A DNA stretch of 64,000 bases from Adiantum capillus-veneris (taxonomy: Eukaryota; Streptophyta; Polypodiopsida; Polypodiales; Pteridaceae). The DNA lies in the NCBI GenBank assembly GCA_014529385.2, contig CM043970.1, positions 47,639,779 to 47,703,778 on the forward strand, written 5' to 3'. Position numbers and translations under genes: made by a program. The stretch's first letter is position 1. Each line of letters begins with the position of its first letter. Shown here piece by piece: positions 37,900 to 48,554 of this stretch. Below the pieces are notes generated by a model, which saw only the letters and a list, made by a program, of their open reading frames with translations, had not been told where the DNA came from and made no database searches.

Positions 37900-38620
37900 C
37901 TGGCACATACGCAATTGATGATGATATGGTAGTTGATGCCTACACAGATGCCATTGCTGATGCTACGCTAGTTGAGGCCTGCACAAATGACATTGTGGAT
38001 GCTATGGAAGTTGATGCTCGCACAGATTCTGCTGCTGATGGCAATGTTAATGATGGTGGAACAGATTGTATTGTTCATGCTGTCATAGATGCCCTTCTTG
38101 ATGCAATTGTGGCTATGGGTACAGATGCCACTGTTGAATCTGGCACAGATTCCATTGATGATGCTACCACAGTTGATGCCTGCACAAATGCCATTGTTGA
38201 TGCTACGGTAGTTGATGCCTACACAAATGACATTGTGGATGCTATGGAAGTTGATGCTCGCACATATGTTGCTACTGATGGAAATGTTATTGATGGTGGA
38301 ATAGAAAGTATTGTTCATGCTGTCATAGATGCCCTTCTTGATGTAGTTGTGGCTATGGGTACAGATGCCACTATTGAATCTGGCACAGATGCCATTGATG
38401 ATGCTACCACAGTTGATGCTGCACAGATGCCATTGTTGATGCTACGGTAGTTGATGCCTGCACAAATGACATTGTGGATGCTATGGAAGTTGATGCTAGC
38501 ACAGATGCTGCTGATGATGGAAATGTTAATGATGGTGGAACAAAAAGTATTGTTCATGCTGTCATGGATGCCCTTCTTGATGCAGTTGTGCCTATGGGTA
38601 CAGATGCCACTGTTGAGGAT
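37900..38620 (+). repeat. Three tandem 240-base coding repeats
   Basis: The block GACATTGTGGATGCTATGGA recurs near 37989, 38229 and 38468: spacing 240 and then 239 bases. Each unit encodes 80 residues rich in Ala, Asp, Val and Thr (NDIVDAMEVDARTDSAADG at the start). The one-base loss in the second unit is the frameshift near 38420. Confidence 0.9.
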
Positions 38621-39261
38621 ACCAGAGGCATGGGTGAGGAGGTACTCATTGAGAGAGAAGATGGAACACGTGAGGCAGTGGGTGCGAGTGATGTCACAGC
38701 TCAAGCCTAGGTGGTCTGTCCAAGTGATGCAGCTGATGACATTGTTGATGCAGAGGAGGCAAAGGGTACAGATGCCGCTGTTGAAGATATGGGAGGCTTG
38801 GGTGAGGAGGAGCTCACTAAGAGAGTACCTGGAATAGGCTCAGTAATTGGTAACGGTGATGTCGCGGCTTCTGTCGACACAGCTGAGGCATACGACAGAG
38901 CAGTTCAATCGAGAGAGGCAATGGGAGAAGTTCTCGTGGCTGCTACGGACATGAAAGAGGCAAATACACATAATACAACTGAGGCATGTATAGAGCAAAA
39001 CAATGAGGTAGGGAAAGGCGCAGAGGTGCCCACTGACAGGGTAGCTCAATCGGGAGAGGCAATGGGAGAACATTTCATGGATGCTTTGGACACGAAAGAG
39101 GCAGTTGCACATGATACAATTGAGTCTTGTTCAGATCCCAATGTTGGGAATACCAAAGGTAAAAGTCCAGAGGTCCCTATGGGTCGAGCGGCTGCTACAG
39201 ATACAGATGAGGCAGGTACAAAGAATGCTGATAAAGAGGCCAAAAATGGACATGAATATGA

Positions 39262-39583
39262 TGTAAAGAATGAGGATGCAAGAGAGCTACACAAGACAAG
39301 CACAAAGCACACAGAGATGGAAAGCTTCTTCTTCTTCTTCACAGAAAAGAGAGTACAAAATGACTAAGTGCTAAAGCTGAAAAGTAGCACATATGTACAT
39401 GCGGTCACTAAGTGTGAACTCGCTAGAAGCGTACTAGGCTGGCACTATAAGTGTAGTCCAGCTGTAGAATCACTGGCAGAGATCCTCCGTGTCGGTCACC
39501 TAACGCGCCAGTGAGTAAATGTCGTAAGCGGCCAAGACCCGTAGTGGATGCCAGCTCAAGGTGTAGAGCTCGACATCTCAACA
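39262..39583 (-). repeat. 3' LTR of the Copia element
   Basis: 322 bases, TGTAAAG...CTCAACA on the plus strand. It differs from the other LTR at three sites (A/G, G/A, T/C), 99.1% identical. Confidence 0.95.
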
Positions 39584-39592
39584 CTCCCCCTC
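39584..39592 (-). promoter_or_regulatory. Polypurine tract of the Copia element
   Basis: GAGGGGGAG on the minus strand, directly inside the 3' LTR. Confidence 0.85.
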
Positions 39593-42066
39593 GAGCTCTG
39601 CATGTCGCAGAGTCCAAGCATAGTCCGGAAATGTCGAAGCTTCTCAGCTCCGAGGGCCTTGGTAAAGATATCAGCTATCTGCTCCTCTGTGTTGACGTAG
39701 ACCAAGTCGATGTCGCCCGCCAACACTCTCTCTCGAACGTAGTGGTAATGGACCTCTATGTGTTTGGTCCTGGCATGGAACACTGGGTTCCTAGCCAACT
39801 GCATGCTGCTGAGGTTGTCACAATGGATGAAAATCTGCTGGTCCACCTGCACTCCCAAGTCCTCAAGTAATGTGCGTAGCCAAGCTACCTCGCACGCCGC
39901 AACTGCTGCACCTCTGTACTCGGCCTCTGTGCTCGATAAAGCAACCGTAGGCTGCTTTTTGCTGCTCCAAGTAACAGCAGCACTCCCAAAAGAGAACATG
40001 AAGCCACTCGTAGATCTCCTATCAACAATGCTACCTGCCCAATCTGCATCTGTATACCCATACAATGCTAATGGTGCATCTGCTGCATAGAACAATGCGT
40101 AGTCAAGAGTACCTTGCACATACCTAAGTGTGCGCCGTACTCCATCCAAATGTGGCTTCCTCGGAAGTTGCATGAACTGACTCTCCAAGCCTACTGTGTA
40201 GCTCAAGTCTGGCCTCGTGATAGTCAAGTAGATTAGACTACCCACAATCTTCCTATACATGTTGACATCCTCAACAACATCACCCTTCTCTGCACTCAGC
40301 TTTGCATTCACATCCAAGGGAATAGAAATTGGCTTACAATCAACCATACCATACTTTGACAACATGTCCAAAGCATACTGTCTCTGTGATAGCCATACAC
40401 CCTCTGGAGTCCTGATCACTTCAATGCCAAGAAAGTAGCGCAACTCGCCTAAAACTTTCATTTCAAACTCCTGTTTGAGAAGACCCTTCACATGGTCAAT
40501 CTCCATAGCATTGTCACCAACAATAATAAGGTCATCTACATATATGGTAATGACCACAATCCCCACATCACTCTCACATACATAGAGTGAATGATCAGCA
40601 TGAGCTCTGCTATAACCAATACTGACAAGATACTTGGCAATCCTGTCATACCATGCTCTAGAGCCCTGCTTCAAACCATACAAAGCTTTGAGAAGTCTGC
40701 ATACATAATCTGGGTAACCTGGATCAACATAACCAGGTGGCTGATCCATATACACTTCCTCTTGCAACTCACCATTCAAGAAGGCATTCTTTACATCCAT
40801 TTGATGCATAATCCATCCTCTAGATGCAGCCACTGCTATGACAGCTCTCACTGTCGTCATCTTTGCCACTGGAGCAAAGGTCTCCTCATAGTCTATGCCA
40901 TACGTCTGTGCATAACCCTTTGCGACCAGCCTTGCCTTGTGACGCTCAATGTTACCATCAGCCTTATGCTTGGTTTTATACACCCATTTATAGCCAATAG
41001 CTTTCTTGCCACTTGGCAATGGCACCAACTCCCATGTGTCATTTGCTTCCAATGCAGCCATCTCTTCATTCATTGCATCATCCCAATGCACATTTCCAAC
41101 TGCATCCTCAAAACATGTGGGCTCCACATCTTGTATCACCTTAGCCATGTAGGCTTGGTGATGCGCTAGATACCCATCATAAGTCAATTTCTGAACTGGA
41201 TTTCTGACTCTAATAGATCTGCGCGGTCCTGGGTCACTCCTTTGCCCTCTAGCATCTTCTTGTACTTTCCTTACACCAGGTGTCCTGACAGCCGGAATTC
41301 CAAATTTCTCATCAAGACTTTGTTCAGAACCATCTGAATCCATGTCTACATGTGAAAAACCTGATGATGCATCAACCATAAAGGGAGGTTCATCAACCTT
41401 TTCCTTTCCTTTTTGTGATACATTCCCTGTACCTGTTGGTGGAGTAACCTGCGTACGTAGTCTACCATTCCATGGTTTCTCAACAGAGCCACGAGAAGAG
41501 GACTCTTGTGGTCCACTCAAAACCTGTGACTGTGGCCTCACATTTTGTACAACCACATCATCTTTTACATCAGCCCCAATAGTGCCATGTGCATTACTGT
41601 ACCAGCTGCTCATCTCATCAAAGACTACATCTCTGCTCACTCGTAATTCTCGTGTAGTAGGATTGTAGCACCTGTACCCCTTTTGTTCAAGGGAATATCC
41701 CACAAGAATACATTTCTCTGCTTTAGGATCCAATTTCCTACGCAACTCATCTGGTACATGCACGTAAGCTATGCAGCCAAACACTTTCAAGTGTGCCAAA
41801 TCAGGCTTTGTACCTGTAAACTTTTCCTCAGGTGTTACATCATGCACCGCAGCTGCAGGTGTCCTGTTCATAATGTACACAGCTGTATTTACAGCTTCAG
41901 CCCAGAAATGATGAGGCATGTTCTTCTCATTCATCAATGCACGTGCAACCTCTGCAATGTGCCTGTTTTTCCTTTCTGCGACCCCATTCTGCTGTGGAGT
42001 ATATCTGCATGTAAACTGCCTGTGTATACCATGCATTTGCAGAAAATCTGAAAAATCATTGGAGAA
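39593..42066 (-). pseudogene. Copia pol: integrase end, reverse transcriptase, RNase H
   Basis: The downstream half of gag-pol after the TAA, in the same frame; the frame continues to 39556. It begins with the integrase Glu region (YTPQQNGVAERKNRHIAEVA). Then come the Copia integrase tail (HLKVFGCIAYVHVPDELRRK) and reverse transcriptase with EETFAPVAKM, MDVKNAFLNGELQEEVYM and the catalytic IYVDDLIIVGD near residue 500. RNase H follows with GYTDADWAGSIVDRRSTSGF, ALSSTEAEYRGAAVA and ARTKHIEVHYHYVRE. All catalytic motifs are intact. It is a pseudogene only because the upstream stop separates it from its start. Confidence 0.93.
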
Positions 42067-43905
42067 TTACTCTCCCTCTCCATCTGACCTCAATGTCTTG
42101 ATTTGCATATCTGTCTCCTTCTCAATCATGACTTTGAAGTCTTGAAAGTGACCAAACACTTCACTTTTGTTACGCATGAAGTAGACCCATACTTTCCTTG
42201 TATGGTCATCAATGAAAGAGACATAATACCTGCAACCATGTATACTTGCAGTATCGGTTGGACCCCAAACATCTGTGTGCACCACCTCAAGTGGCTTTTT
42301 ACATACATTGCGCTCGTGTGGAAATGAGCCCTTTGACTGTTTTCCAAACTGGCATGCTGCACACACTTTATGCATACCATCCACCTTGAATTTGGGCAAA
42401 CCTTTTACAATCTGTTTTGATTGCATGCTGCGCAATCTCTGCTCATTAACATGGCCAATGCGTTTGTGCCAAATGTCAACATCAGCCACAACACCTGTGC
42501 CCTGTGCAAATAATGCAGCTTTTACCTCAAGCATGTCTACATTCAGCGTAAACATTCTGCCCACACATTTGCCCTCTGTGATCAGCTTACAGCCATTCTG
42601 GAAATCTTCTACATAACAGCCATTTGGATTGAAGCGAACCTGCAAACCCTGCTCAACCATTTGTCCAACAGAAACAAGATTCTTTGTAATGTTTGGGACA
42701 TGAAGTACATCTGCTAAGTACTTTGATTTCCCACTCTTCGTATTTAGAGGTATGTCCCCTACATGAGCAATGGGGTGAGCTGTGTCATCTCTTGTCTGCA
42801 CATAGCCTGACACATCTGGTTTGCGCATATCTCTAAACCACTCTCCACGAGACGTCATGTGATTAGAGGCACCTGAATCCACATACCAAACATCATCTTG
42901 GGTGGAATTCTCTGCAGTCATTGTATTTATTACATGTTGCAGAACAAACATGCGCTCGTTTTTGCTGTCATCTGCATCTCTGCTAGTAGATGCATAGTTG
43001 CCCTGTTCTCTCTTTCTACTTGCTTTTCCCTTTGGACAGTCACGTGACATGTGACCTCTTTCACCACAAGTCCAACATTCTCTACTATCTGGAGTATGTT
43101 GCTGCCTGCTTGATCCTGCACCATGACCTCTTTGACTCCCCTTGCCTTGAGACTGGTTTCCCCTGCCACCTGTATTGTTTTGATTTGATTGACCTTCCAG
43201 AAATTGGCCCCTGCAACCCCTTGGGCCTCGACCACGACCTCTACCTCTACCTCTGTTGGAGTTAGAATAGAAGGCCTGTTCAGAATTATTTCTTCCATGA
43301 GAAGAAGATGTGTCAAGGTTCTTCTCCTCAAGAATAAGCATAGAAATCAAATCTTGGAACACGGGGATGTCGTCTCTTGTATTCATGGAAGACCTAAAAT
43401 GTACATACTCATCTCCTAGACCATCCAAGCATGCACGGACAATGTCATCGTCTTCCACTGAGACTTTAATAGATCCAAGAGCCTCAATGATACTCTTGAT
43501 CTTCAAAGCATAATCATTGATGGAGAGGTTGTTCCTCTTAACCTGATTTAGCTTCGACTTTAGTTGAAGCTTCCTGGCCTTGGTGTTCACCTCGAACACT
43601 CTGCCTAAGTTTTTCCATGCAATGGCGGGGGTTTCAGCATCCTGTAGATAGCCCATCATGCCATCTGTGATGCTCATAGAAAGCCAATACATCACTTTGC
43701 TCTGGCCTTGTTGCCAGTCCCTCAAAGCTTTCCTTTGTTCTGCTGTAGCATTTGCCTCGGGAATCTCTGGTTCCTTTTCATTGTCTCCTTCTACATAGTC
43801 CCAATAACCTTTTCCTTTTAGGAAATTTGTTATTCTGAACTTCCATGCAGGGTAGTTATTTTTCTCAAGCTTCTCAGTAACAATATGACTGAAACCGTCA
43901 GACAT
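42067..43905 (-). pseudogene. Copia gag, protease and integrase start
   Basis: It starts MSDGFSHIVTEKLEKNNYPA, the usual Copia gag opening. Gag continues to a zinc knuckle CWTCGERGHMSRDC near residues 275-290. The protease has WYVDSGASNHMTS near residue 345. The pre-integrase zinc region has DIWHKRIGHVNEQRL and CAACQFGKQ. The integrase core has VVHTDVWGP and SFIDDHTRKVW. It ends at a TAA after LRSDGEGE, where this protein family has Tyr, so a single base change is the likely cause. A glycine/arginine run precedes the zinc knuckle. Confidence 0.93.
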
Positions 43906-44521
43906 CTTGAAGCACTAAGACAAAATAGCTGCAATCTGCAAAAACCTGCAAATCTGCTGAACCTGCTATCGTGGTTCTTGTAACGCTTTCTACACTCAAC
44001 GAGTGTCCACAATCAAGCGTACATACAACCACTGTACTTGTACAGTAAATCTCTGTATACTGCACTTTGGAGACCTGTTTCAGCATCCTGTAGATAGCCC
44101 ATCATGCCATCTGTGATGCTCATAGAAAGCCAATACATCACTTTGTTCTGGCCTTGTTGCCAGTCCCTCAAAGCTTTCCTTTGTTCTGCTGTAGCATTTG
44201 CCTCGGGAATCTCTGTTCCTTTTCATTGTCTCCTTCTACATAGTCCCAATAACCTTTTCCTTTTAGGAAATTTGTTATTCTGAACTTCCATGTAGGGTAG
44301 TTATTTTTCTCAAGCTTCTCAGTAACAATCTGACTGAAACCGTCAGACATCTTGAAGCACTAAGACAAAATAGCTGCAATCTGCAAAAACCTGCAAATCT
44401 ACTGAACCTGCTATCGTGGTACCTGTAACGCTTTCTACGCTCAACGAGTGTCCAGAATCAAGCGTACATACAACCACTGTACTTGTACAGTAAATCTCTG
44501 TATACCGCACTTTGGAGACCT
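43631..44521 (-). repeat. 446-base tandem duplication of leader and gag start
   Basis: The unit starting GTTTCAGCATCCTGTAGATAG occurs at 43631 and 44077. The outer copy (nearer the 5' LTR) has a one-base deletion that ends its gag frame after 60 codons (44350-44168). A transcript would therefore meet a truncated gag start before the full one. Confidence 0.9.
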
Positions 44522-44607
44522 GTTCAGAAACTTGTGCATCTGGTCGTGGATTGCGAACGAAGGGATTGTGATGCTCTTGCTCTCTTAGCCTCTCTTGCCT
44601 GCACCAG

Positions 44608-44619
44608 GCTTTGATACCA
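44608..44619 (-). promoter_or_regulatory. Primer-binding site, initiator-Met tRNA type
   Basis: TGGTATCAAAGC directly next to the 5' LTR on the minus strand; the usual Copia site is TGGTATCAGAGC. Confidence 0.9.
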
Positions 44620-44941
44620 TGTAAAGAATGAGGATGCAAGAGAGCTACACAAGACAAGCACAAAGCACACAGAGATGGAAAGCTTCTTCTTCTTCTTCAC
44701 AGAAAAGAGAGTACAAAATGACTAGGTGCTAAAGCTGAAAAGTAGCACATATGTACATGCGGTCACTAAGTGTGAACTCGCTAGAAGCGTACTAGGCTGG
44801 CACTATAAGTGTAGTCCAGCTATAGAATCACTGGCAGAGATCCTCCGTGTCGGTCACCTAACGCGCCAGTGAGTAAATGCCGTAAGCGGCCAAGACCCGT
44901 AGTGGATGCCAGCTCAAGGTGTAGAGCTCGACATCTCAACA
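44620..44941 (-). repeat. 5' LTR of the Copia element
   Basis: 322 bases, partner of 39262-39583. Followed on the plus strand by the TATGA target duplication. Confidence 0.95.
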
Positions 44942-45822
44942 TATGAGAGGCAAGAGAGGCCGTGTCTTGTGGTAATGCTAGTACAAATTGTTGCACTGCC
45001 TCCTACGTCTTTTGAGGACAAGAAGAGAAGGGACAATTTATGCATCATACTGGATGTGAATGGCTTCTCATAAGGAGGTATAAGGTCTCCTTCTACAAAG
45101 GAATAGCGAGAAGCAGTATTCCTGATTGGGCAAGATCAAGGTATCAGGTAGTCACTGCGCCAAATGCTACAGGAAAGATGCAATTTGAATATGTGGTCAG
45201 GCCCAATGCATCAATCTTTTTGCATGCACTGTTGCAAAGAGCATAAGTTGCACTATGGAGCTTCATGACCCAGGACAATCTAGCACTTGCTTTGAGTGCA
45301 TGCTTTCCTAGGCTGAACAAACAACATTTCCTCAATATTATCGGTCAAGAAGGGTTTAGAGAGGCGAGCTTCAATCTAAATGAAGTTCCTGGGATCCCTC
45401 CATGTAGAGATAACGCAAAGCCCATATTTTTCAAGTGTTTGAAAGACTTTTGGAAGCACCATCCTAAGTTCAACTCTGATAATACACTGGTGGTGGATGA
45501 CACACTCTACAAGTGTGTGCTCAACCCTCACGGGACTTGTGTCTGTCCTACTTCATTTGAACCAACAGATATTTGTCAGTCCCCAATTTACCTGGTTAGC
45601 ACATTGTTCCCTTGGTTAGTCAAGTGGACAATCTCACCTAGCCCTAATGCTTATGCAAAGATGAACCAGTTTGAAAATCCTTCGGACAGTGTGTCTGCTT
45701 GTGTCATCAGCCACTATAGAAGTCAACGAGAAGTATGTAAGGAAGGTGGATTGTGGTTATGGAATCATGTATACAACATTTTGTGCAATGAATGTACTTG
45801 CGATTACTATACAAAAAACTGA

Positions 45823-46683
45823 CCTGTTCAAAGTTCTCTAAACTTAATGATTGAATGATGTAATTTTATTTTGGTGATACGATGTAATTTTATTTTGCTG
45901 ATATGATGTTTTCATACTCTGATAGAGTCCTACTACATGGCACACATAATAGCATAGACAGGACCATCGGGCTATTATTACACATAGTTATGTTATATAG
46001 CACTCATACTACAAGAAATACTATGACATAATAACATAGATAGGGAGATTGGCCTCTTATTACACACACTTATGCTATATGGCACACATAGTGCTCTCAA
46101 TATGTAATATAGCTCTTTCACATACCACACATCATATCATAGACAGGAACATTCTGCTATGTGATACACACACTTTTACTGTATAGCACACATGTTGCTA
46201 TCTTACTACAATAGAGTCCTTTTATAGCATAGACAGGGACATTGGGCTATTATTACACACACTAGTACAATATAGCACACATAATAGCCTAGGTAGAGAC
46301 AATGGACTATCTTGACACATTACTTGGCTACATATCACATATAGTAGCATGTACACAACTCCATAACACCCAATGGGTAGCTATTCATAAGAGTGAGATG
46401 ATTGTAAGAATGAGACATGTTTACCTGAGATTCATCAAGAAAGTGAATGGGATGCTCTTGATAATGTTTTCTTCCCAATCGTTTTCGACAAATATCTTGG
46501 CTAAATTTTTTCAAGGTGCAACATGTTCACAATAGTAACCTCATTATCTGAAATGTGTGTGATTCTATGCTATGTGCTCTGTGTGGTTGTGTGCTATGTG
46601 ATACATAGCACAATGGACATGTGTAAGGAGGTACTGAATGGTGAAGGCTATATAGAACATAATATAAGCCTGTTAAATAGGTA
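45823..46683. repeat. Gap between convergent genes, built from copies of both introns
   Basis: No gene. Positions 45903-46508 are a direct-orientation copy of 49254-49862, which is part of the transposase intron plus the end of its first exon. Positions about 46513-46626 copy 35419-35533 from the RING-gene intron. Both parts consist of TGTGCTAT / ATAGCACA-type motifs with a loose period of about 60 bases. Confidence 0.8.
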
Positions 46684-48027
46684 TCATGCTGCTTCATAGG
46701 GCATGGCATTGTAAATGGTTTCATGTAGTTCCGGAGATAAATAATATGTCTTTGAGGTAGCATCTACCAAAGGCATGTCAAACTTGATTGCCCGAACAAG
46801 GTGAGAGTACAGGTTAGTAACTCCCCTATCATCAAGTAGAGTGTAGTGATTTGGGTCCCCCTCTTGCTGTTGATAATAACACCCTGTGACAATATAAGTG
46901 TTTTTACCACATTTATTTTTCCACTTATCTCTTAAGATGCAATCTGTCATCCATTTTCTCTTTGTACATTTCAAAAGAAAGAACTCTACACCTTCTGCAT
47001 TGCCAGCATCTGCATTGACTGCAAAGTTATCACCTTCAATGAGATACTCACTCAACATATCCTGGGATCCCTCAAACATTGCAGCTTCATCTTCTGGTAC
47101 CTCAGTCTCTTCTGCTACCTCAAAGAGTGGTTTCAATGCCTTATGTGTCCACTTGCCTGCATATGATTTGCTGGAACAAGTCCTCCAATGGCCCTTCATG
47201 CAAGCATCACAAAAACAAGAAAGCTGCCTGGTCCTTAATTGAGTAGGATCATGACGACAAAAGCCTGAAATGCAATGGAGTGATCGAGATCCTGGTATTC
47301 TCTCACAACCCCATAGATTAGACCTGTCCACTTCTGTCTCTTTTACTAGCCTAAATTTCCTGTTTATAGTAGGACCTGCTTTAGTGGATTGTGCATAAGA
47401 GCTACATGCAACATTGGACATTGTTCTCATAAAAAATGCAACCATGTCTGTAGCTTGCCTAAGAACAACTCCATTACTCTTGAGTTGTTCATGTGTAAGG
47501 GCTCTCTTTATCACAGCGCCAGCGCCATCATGCTCCCCCTTGCCATGGCCAGAGCCAAAAAAATTCCATGTTAACTCTGTACATGTTAGTTGGTAATATC
47601 TAGCAATAAAGTAAAATGGCCTTGCAACCTTGAATTGCGAGGCTGCACCATCTGACCACACCCAGTGCTTCTTGAAATTCAGCCCCTGGTCTTTAAGCCA
47701 CTGGTCACAAAGAAGAAAACAACGCTGGACAAATAGCGTATCATGTTGCCTATCATCGGAGATGTAGAAATGCATATGCTTGATAATACTGTCATCTTCG
47801 TTGTCACGCATGTACGTTATGTGAACAAGGATGGTGCATTGATCTAGATGCCAATGCATGGATTGTACTTCATTTTGCTCTTTGAACGAGTAATTTTCAG
47901 CAACGTCTACTACAGATATAATGGTATCTGAAGGAAACACCTTCAAACATTCTCTGTATTGATGTGCTTGCCATCTGTAAGTGAAATTGTGCTCGATGAA
48001 GATTCTGATGTCGTTTTTATCCTCCAT
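46684..48027 (-). pseudogene. Transposase catalytic part (last exon)
   Basis: It has the layout of a DDE transposase. The first Asp is in ISVVDVAENYSF (Asp41, with EVQSMHWH following). The second is in WVWSDGAASQFK (Asp126). A conserved FFGSGHGKGEHDGAGAVIKR block follows, with Glu165 and Asp167 as candidates for the third acid. A Cys-rich cluster follows (SCFCDACMKGHWRTC, with FCRHD before it). The same block order occurs in many uncharacterised invertebrate and algal transposon proteins (DFSENY...SDG...SHGKG), recalled from memory. It would cut and join transposon ends in the nucleus. The frame upstream (48227-47943) is offset, so there is a frameshift near 48010. Confidence 0.75.
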
Positions 48028-48554
48028 GTCAGCTCATTGAAAGCCACCTGTTTGAGTGAAAACATCTTTCTCTTACTTAGACCATGCTTAGTTTGAACTT
48101 TAATGTCCTCGAAGACTTGCAGTGGAACTGTCTTTGTCATCTTTGCAAGTTCTCGTGGACAAAGGGTGAGCTTTTCCACACCACAATTTTTGCATTGGCC
48201 CATCAAGCAGGTGTGTTTATGGAACATATGCCCCTAAGCCTTTGTACATACGCATGATTCCCACAACTTCGTGATCCCTGAAAACGAGTGCTCAACGGCA
48301 AGACATTTTGCATTCACCCCATCTGATTTGCAAACATTGCATTTACATGTACATGACCTCTGATGAAAACCAAAAGCAGATGAGCACATAACATTAAATG
48401 CATCTTTGAGATACATCAGTTTGATATGATAAACACAACAGCAAGTATTTCGATCTTTCAACTTTCGCACGAACCAAGGCTTCAGCTTCTCAAAGGACCT
48501 TTGCCCAATTGTCACATGTGGGTGACTATCTTTAAACTTCAAGAAATACTCTGT
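47943..48554 (-). pseudogene. Transposase middle exon with Cys/His motifs
   Basis: The exon starts at 48554 after a TTCAAGCAG acceptor and reads TEYFLKFKDSHPHVTIGQRS then FEKLKPWFVRKLKDRNTCCC. These are typical of this transposase family (a K-P-W block before a CxC/YH motif). Further Cys pairs are CTCKCNVC and CLMGQCKNCG, probably zinc-binding. A TAG at 48234-48236 interrupts the frame, which continues in the same phase to 47943. Confidence 0.7.

Larger units (their letters stand above)
39262..44941 (-). mobile_element. Young Ty1/Copia retrotransposon, 5.7 kb
   Basis: Complete on the minus strand: two 322-base LTRs (39262-39583 and 44620-44941) with three differences, target duplication TATGA (39257-39261 and 44942-44946), an initiator-Met-type primer site, a polypurine tract and one long gag-pol frame. 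A single TAA at 42067-42069 breaks an otherwise open polyprotein of about 1,449 codons. The 5' leader and the first part of gag are tandemly duplicated (446 bases). It lies inside the FCP1-domain gene of the large DNA transposon, so it inserted later. Confidence 0.95.
37464..45822 (+). pseudogene. Acidic-repeat gene with C-terminal FCP1/NIF-like domain
   Basis: An exon starts after a CGTAG acceptor at 37464. It encodes two 37-residue repeats (GSVVSLAHSYPVKNPRRGAT type), then three 80-residue Ala/Asp/Val repeats (37900-38620), then an acidic region to 39261. The Copia element interrupts here. Removing it and one TATGA rejoins the frame: ERQERPCLVVMLV leads to DNLCIILDVNGF, the first motif of FCP1/NIF HAD phosphatases but with Asp-Val-Asn where active enzymes have Asp-x-Asp. 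Later motifs are FEYVVRPNASIFLHALL, VALWSF, KPIFFKCLKDFWKHH and DNTLVVDDTLYKCVLNP. The Asn suggests a non-catalytic, binding-only domain (inference). Breaks: frameshifts near 37730, 38420 and 45070, TAG near 38708, TAA near 45245. Confidence 0.65.

Noticed and set aside
37968-38704. Minus-strand Asn/Ile/Cys-rich repeat proteins
   Set aside because: Shadows of the plus-strand 240-base coding repeats; the plus-strand frame connects to recognisable downstream domains.
40591-42051. Plus-strand frames of 100-190 codons opposite Copia pol
   Set aside because: Antisense shadows of a well-supported polyprotein.
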